From Teretinema zuelzerae (GTDB lineage Bacteria > Spirochaetota > Spirochaetia > Treponematales > Treponemataceae), in contig NZ_JAINWA010000003.1 of NCBI RefSeq assembly GCF_021021555.1, forward strand, positions 682,001 through 746,000: a stretch of DNA of 64,000 bases. Direction: 5' to 3'. Below are positions 60,118 to 64,000 of the stretch, piece after piece. Under the pieces are notes generated by a model that saw only the letters and a list, made by a program, of their open reading frames with translations, did not search any database and was not told the origin of the DNA. The position numbers and the translations under genes are program-made. How positions within the stretch are numbered: position 1 is the first letter of the stretch; the number at the start of each line of letters is the position of its first letter.

Positions 60118-61377
60118 ATGGACTTCTCGAAACACCCCTGCTTCAGCGCGGAAGCGCGCCATACGACGGGACGCATACACCTCCCGGTCGCGCCGAAATG
60201 CAACATCCAGTGCAATTTCTGCAACCGGAAATTCGACTGCGTGAACGAATCGCGGCCCGGCGTCGCCAGCACGATACTCTCGCCCGATCAGGCGCTCGGG
60301 TATCTGAAGGAGGTAGACGACCGAGTGGAAAACCTCGCGGTCGTCGGCATAGCCGGACCGGGAGATCCATTCGCGAACGCTGAGGAAACGATAGCGACGA
60401 TGAAAAAAGTCGGCGAAGCCTTTCCGGAGAAAATTCTCTGCCTCGCGACGAACGGACTCGGCCTCCTCGAATACGTCGACGAAATAGCCTCTCTCAACGT
60501 CAGCCACGTCACGGTGACCCTCAACGCGGTTTACCCTGAAATCGGCGCGAAAATCTACTCGTGGATCCGCTTCGGTTCGCGCGTCCTGCGCGGGGTCGAA
60601 GGCGCGAAGCTTCTGCTCGAACGCCAGACCGCGGCGATTACGGCATTGAAGGCGCGGGGCGTGACCGTGAAAATCAACACGGTAATAATCCCGGGCATCA
60701 ACGACGGACACGCCGAGGAAGTCGCCCGCTACGCCGCCGCTCTCGGAGCCGACGTTCAAAACTGCATTCCCCTCATGCACGTCGAGGAAACGGCCTTCGC
60801 GGACCGGCCGGTTCCGGACGCCGGCGAAATGCAGGCGCTCCGCTTCGCCGCGGGAAAACACCTGCGCCAGATGTCCCACTGCGCGCGGTGCCGGGCGGAC
60901 GCCGTCGGCAAGCTCGGGGAGGCGAACACGGAAGAAATACAAGCGCTTCTAAAAAAAGCCGCCCGGATAGGGCCCACGGACGAGTGGCCCTTCATCGCCG
61001 TCGCCTCGCGGGAAGGACTGTTCGTAAACTGCCATGTCGGCGAAGCGCTTCAGTTATGGATATTCAAAAATGAAAACGGAAAACCGGTTCTCATCGAACG
61101 CCGCCCGACGCCGGTTCCCGGCGGCGGAGACGAACGGTGGGAAGCGCTCGCGAAAACGATTCCCGACTGCTTCGCCCTGCTCGCCAGCGGCTGCGGAAAC
61201 GCGCCCCTGACAATTCTCGCAAAGCGGGGCATCGCGGTAACCGCGGCGGAATGCCTCGTGCGCGACGCCGCCGAACCTCTGTTCAGGGGAGAGCCGATCC
61301 CCAAAGTCCTCGAGCGCGCGGCGGGCTCCTGCGGCTCCGGAGCGCTCTGCTCGGGAACCGGAACCGGCTGCGCGTAA
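60118..61377 (+). CDS. nifB: FeMo-cofactor biosynthesis radical SAM protein NifB with C-terminal NifX-like domain
   Basis: 419 residues. The radical SAM motif is CNIQCNFCNRKFDC (Cys 28, 32, 35). About residues 1-285 are the SAM domain, which builds the [8Fe-9S-C] precursor. Residues ~300-415 (WPFIAVASREGLFVNCHVGEALQLWIF) form a NifX/NafY-type cofactor-binding domain. The tail GSCGSGALCSGTGTGC is rich in Gly and Cys. AGGAGG precedes the ATG, eight bases after the nifN stop. Confidence 0.96.
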   Translation: MDFSKHPCFSAEARHTTGRIHLPVAPKCNIQCNFCNRKFDCVNESRPGVASTILSPDQALGYLKEVDDRVENLAVVGIAGPGDPFANAEETIATMKKVGEAFPEKILCLATNGLGLLEYVDEIASLNVSHVTVTLNAVYPEIGAKIYSWIRFGSRVLRGVEGAKLLLERQTAAITALKARGVTVKINTVIIPGINDGHAEEVARYAAALGADVQNCIPLMHVEETAFADRPVPDAGEMQALRFAAGKHLRQMSHCARCRADAVGKLGEANTEEIQALLKKAARIGPTDEWPFIAVASREGLFVNCHVGEALQLWIFKNENGKPVLIERRPTPVPGGGDERWEALAKTIPDCFALLASGCGNAPLTILAKRGIAVTAAECLVRDAAEPLFRGEPIPKVLERAAGSCGSGALCSGTGTGCA

Positions 61378-61396
61378 AAAGCAATAGGAGTAGACA

Positions 61397-61705
61397 ATGC
61401 AAAAACCATCGCACCACATTTTCGTATGCGGATCGTTCCGGATGAACGGCACGCCCCAGGGAGTCTGCGCCAAGGCAGGCTCGATGCAGCTCATGCAGTA
61501 CCTCGAAGGAGAACTCGCCGACCGCGGCATGGCCGACGTGCTCGTCTCCTCCACCGGATGCCTGAAAGTATGCGACCGCGGACCCGCCCTCGTCGTATAT
61601 CCCGAAAACTGGTGGTACGGCCGCATCGACAGCGAAGAAGCGATCGACGCGGTCATCGATTCGATCGAAAGCGGCGCGCCCGCGGACGAATACGTCATAG
61701 CCTGA
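61397..61705 (+). CDS. [2Fe-2S] ferredoxin, thioredoxin-like (nif-associated)
   Basis: 102 residues, thioredoxin-fold ferredoxin. HHIFVCGSFRMNGTPQGVCAKAG and SSTGCLKVCDRGPALVVYPENWWYGRI match Clostridium pasteurianum-type [2Fe-2S] ferredoxin. Cysteines are at 11, 24, 56 and 60; the further cysteine of the CxxC in some homologues is phenylalanine or serine here (CGSF). It may donate electrons to nitrogenase or its assembly. Last gene of the nif operon; it ends at a bidirectional terminator. Confidence 0.9.
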   Translation: MQKPSHHIFVCGSFRMNGTPQGVCAKAGSMQLMQYLEGELADRGMADVLVSSTGCLKVCDRGPALVVYPENWWYGRIDSEEAIDAVIDSIESGAPADEYVIA

Positions 61706-61759
61706 CCGGAGTTTCCGAATCAGACTGCTTTTTTTCATCAACCTCCGTATCTCCCATGT

Positions 61760-61812
61760 AAAAAAAATCGTCCCGGCTGCGGTCGCTCTCCCGAAGCCGG
61801 GACATCTTTTTT
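61760..61812. terminator. bidirectional terminator between nif and mod operons
   Basis: Nine-bp stem (61770-61778 with 61795-61803, 16-base loop) with eight A residues before it and six T after it. It serves both convergent operons. 61815-61909 shows nothing further. Confidence 0.85.
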
Positions 61813-61909
61813 CATAAGACCGAGGCAGGCATGGCATCGATCGAGCGGAGTCGAAACGCGCGGAGCCCCCGCGTTCGAACTATCGGGAAGGGTCGAAATC
61901 TTTTTTCGC

Positions 61910-62989
61910 TTATTTCAGGATGAGCACGCTTTCAGGCGGAATATGCAACACCGTTTGCGTGCCGTCCGCTTCCCCGGCCTTCGGCCGCGCAGAAACGCCG
62001 TATTCGCGGATCAGCGGAATCCGCGTTCCGCGGTCGCCACCCGCGAAGCCCGGCGGCGTGCAGGAGACCAGACGCTCGGAAACGGAGTGCGGGCTTTCCA
62101 CGCGCGAAAGCCGCTCGAACACCTGGCAGTTTGAAAGGTCTCCCCTCGTTCGTTCGCGAATCGCGTGGGGCCTCACTCCGGCGAAAAAATCTCCGTCGGG
62201 AACGGGACTAGAAGTCTCTAAAAGCAAACCCCAGTCGGGAACCGCTATCCTTTTTTCGCCCGCGCGAACGGCCCGGCTGATATTGGAACAACCGGTGAGC
62301 CGCGCGCACTGGGCGGTCGCGCATCCGCCGAACAACGCGTCCCTGCCGCCCTGCTCCGCCACCGTGCCCGCGTGGACAACGATCATCGCATCGCAAAAGC
62401 GGTAGGCTTCGTCCTTGTCGTGGGTTACCAGAACGACGGTGCCGGGAAACGCCGAAAGCGATTCCCGGAGCTCTTCTTCCACCCGTTCCTTAACCACCCT
62501 GTCCAAAGCCGAGAACGGCTCGTCGAGAAACAGAACCCGGGGAGACGGAGCGAGCATGCGGGCGAGCGCGAGCCGCTGCTGCTGGCCGCCGGACATGAAG
62601 GAAGGCTTGCGGTCGCGCACATCCCAGAGGCCGAACCTGCGCAAAAGATCGTCGGAGATGTTCCGCATTTCTGCCGGAGAACAGGAAAGAGCGAGCTCGA
62701 TGTTCTTGCGCGCCGACAAACGGGGAAACAGGGCGTAGCTTTGAAAGAGATATCCGCAGCCGCGGAGGCGCGGCGGAAGATTAATTTTCCGGCTCGAATC
62801 GAACACCGTCTCGCCGTCGATTTCAATAATGCCTTCGTCGGGCGTTTCGATGCCGGCGATGCATTTGAGCGTCATGCTTTTGCCGGAACCGGATTCTCCG
62901 ATCAGCGCGATTTTTCCGCCGCCGGCTTCGAAGGAAATGTCCAGCGTCATATTCGATAATTTCTTGGTAAACCGCGCCGTTACGCTCAT
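61910..62989 (-). CDS. modC: molybdate ABC transporter ATP-binding protein
   Basis: 359 residues. Walker A GESGSGKS, Q-loop GYLFQSYALFPRLSARKNI, signature MSGGQQQRLALARML, Walker B VLFLDEPFSALD. The C-terminal part (from about 230) is the molybdate-binding-like regulatory region, but its MOP-type segment is weak. Start set at MSVTARFTK, which overlaps the modB stop by four bases; 24 upstream codons are open but within modB. Supplies molybdate for FeMo-cofactor. Confidence 0.92.
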   Translation of the reverse strand: MSVTARFTKKLSNMTLDISFEAGGGKIALIGESGSGKSMTLKCIAGIETPDEGIIEIDGETVFDSSRKINLPPRLRGCGYLFQSYALFPRLSARKNIELALSCSPAEMRNISDDLLRRFGLWDVRDRKPSFMSGGQQQRLALARMLAPSPRVLFLDEPFSALDRVVKERVEEELRESLSAFPGTVVLVTHDKDEAYRFCDAMIVVHAGTVAEQGGRDALFGGCATAQCARLTGCSNISRAVRAGEKRIAVPDWGLLLETSSPVPDGDFFAGVRPHAIRERTRGDLSNCQVFERLSRVESPHSVSERLVSCTPPGFAGGDRGTRIPLIREYGVSARPKAGEADGTQTVLHIPPESVLILK

Positions 62990-63639
62990 TTCATTCTCCT
63001 CTCGCACGCGTTGAGAGCGGCGACCGAGGCCAGCGATATGCACGCGACTACGGCGACCCACCGCAGGGCCAGATTGTTCCGGCCCGATTCCGCGGCAAAA
63101 TATATCGCGACGGGAATAGTTTGCGTTTTTCCGGGAATATTTCCCGCGAGCATGAGCGTCGCGCCGAATTCTCCCAGGGCGCGCGCGAAGGCGAGCGCAG
63201 TTCCCGCGAGCAGGCCCGGAAGCGCGGAGGGAATCAATACGCGAAGGAAAATCGAGCGTTCGGTCATTCCCAGCGTGCGCGCGGCGGGAACGAGGGAGGG
63301 ATCGATCTGCATGAAGGCGGCTCGCGCAGTTCTATACACCAGCGGCAGGGCGACTACAACCGCCGCGAGCACGGTCGCTCCCCAGGAAAAAACGACGCGC
63401 ACGCCGAGCGCTAAAAAGAGCTTGCCCAGCGGACCGTTTTTTCCGAACGCGAGAAGCAGCGCATAGCCGAGAACCGTCGGAGGGAGCACCATCGGAAGCG
63501 TGCACGATGCATCGATCGCCGCCCTGGCGAACCCTTTAGCCCTCAGGCTGACTCCCGCTAAAAGGACTCCGAAAACGAAGGCGATCGCCGTCGCCGTCGT
63601 TGACGTCTGCAGGGATACGAACAGCGGTGACCAATCCAT
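62986..63639 (-). CDS. modB: molybdate ABC transporter permease
   Basis: 217 residues, five or six helices. TLPMVLPPTVLGYALLLAFGKNGPLG and the EAA-type loop AARTLGMTERSIFLRVLIPSALPGLLAGTALAFARALGEFGATLMLAGNIPGKTQTIPVAIY are characteristic of ModB. Start set at MDWSPLFVSL after AAGGAG, overlapping the modA stop by one base (TGATG). It overlaps modC by four bases. Confidence 0.94.
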   Translation of the reverse strand: MDWSPLFVSLQTSTTATAIAFVFGVLLAGVSLRAKGFARAAIDASCTLPMVLPPTVLGYALLLAFGKNGPLGKLFLALGVRVVFSWGATVLAAVVVALPLVYRTARAAFMQIDPSLVPAARTLGMTERSIFLRVLIPSALPGLLAGTALAFARALGEFGATLMLAGNIPGKTQTIPVAIYFAAESGRNNLALRWVAVVACISLASVAALNACERRMK

Positions 63640-64000
63640 CAGGGCTCCTTGAATCCGAACGAGGCGAAGACCGCTTGCGCCTCCGGCGACGATAACCAAT
63701 CAAGGAAGGCTCTCGCTTCCTTCTCGCGGGGTCCTCCCTGCATGGCGGCCGCAGGAAACAGAACAGGAGCATGCGAAACGGGAGGAGCGGCGGCGGCCAC
63801 CCGTACCTTGACGCTTGAGAGAGCATCCGTCAAATACACGATGCCGGCTGCCGCATCCCCGTTTTCGACATAGGACAAAACCTGACGCACATCCTTGCCG
63901 TAGACGGCCTTTTTTTTCGCGTCCTCCAAAATACCGTAAAACCGCAGAACTTCTTCCGCGTACTGGCCGACCGGCACGCTCGAAGGCTCCCCGAGCGCGA
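63639..64000 (-). CDS. modA: molybdate ABC transporter substrate-binding protein (partial, runs off right edge)
   Basis: Only the C-terminal ~120 residues are in the window. GEPSSVPVGQYAEEVLRFYG, VYGKDVRQVLSYVENGDAAAGIVYLTDA and the end AFLDWLSSPEAQAVFASFGF are typical of ModA, where the valine/tyrosine segment around VENGDAAAGIVYLTD contacts the oxyanion. The signal peptide and first half lie beyond the window. First gene of modABC in the direction of transcription; any promoter lies outside. Confidence 0.92.
   Translation of the reverse strand, partial: ALGEPSSVPVGQYAEEVLRFYGILEDAKKKAVYGKDVRQVLSYVENGDAAAGIVYLTDALSSVKVRVAAAAPPVSHAPVLFPAAAMQGGPREKEARAFLDWLSSPEAQAVFASFGFKEP

Overview
The window looks like a chromosomal segment of a nitrogen-fixing spirochaete of the Treponema type, GC-rich for that group. 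Pointers are a TatT/TatP/fused-TatQM TRAP system in the treponemal arrangement, a DUF3798-type binding protein, a PnrA-like (BMP family) nucleoside lipoprotein, several exported proteins whose mature end starts GGTQE or GGQDS, and a nif operon with nifI1-nifI2 between nifH and nifD, as in clostridia, methanogens and termite-gut treponemes. The family-level placement is inference; no rRNA or other phylogenetic marker is present.

Layout. 1-3434 (-): sugar-type ABC transporter with an unusual DUF3798 binding protein. 3679-7513: single genes (D-lactate dehydrogenase-like enzyme, nucleotide cyclase, flavodoxin, peptidoglycan glycosyltransferase). 7571-11395: a branched-chain 2-oxoacid:ferredoxin oxidoreductase operon (-) divergent from fabH (+), sharing a 107-bp control region with an inverted-repeat operator. 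11530-17023: a cation/proton antiporter fused to a PTS EIIA domain, an HPt protein and a 939-residue ankyrin lipoprotein. 17099-21572: a TrpR-like repressor divergent from a TRAP transporter operon. 21705-25563: tatD, tRNA-Leu(UAA), and a TrpXYZ-like ABC transporter under a strong promoter with a 13-bp inverted repeat. 25673-32000 (-): a secreted protein, an aldo/keto reductase, ZnuA, a 20-bp tandem-repeat array, and feoA-feoA-feoB.

32263-41276 (+) is a coherent nucleoside uptake and salvage locus: LacI regulator, ABC ATPase and two permeases, deoC, deoB, a pyrimidine/thymidine phosphorylase, and a BMP lipoprotein on its own promoter that carries the same operator as lacI. 41412-43390 (+): a DUF308 membrane protein and 6-phosphogluconate dehydrogenase. 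43481-52144 (-): a galactan utilisation locus (LacI regulator, MalE/F/G-type transporter without ATPase, GH53 endo-galactanase lipoprotein, GH35 beta-galactosidase).

52438-61705 (+) is the nitrogen fixation operon nifH-nifI1-nifI2-nifD-nifK-nifE-nifN-nifB-ferredoxin behind a near-consensus sigma-54 promoter. It converges on modABC (-) at the right edge, which would supply molybdate for FeMo-cofactor. No phage, insertion sequence, CRISPR array or rRNA gene was seen. The strongest unexplained features are the 20-bp array with a 100-bp higher-order duplication that supplies the feoB stop codon, a 26-bp perfect palindrome inside nifN, and a set of operator-like palindromes that link regulators in the window to particular operons.
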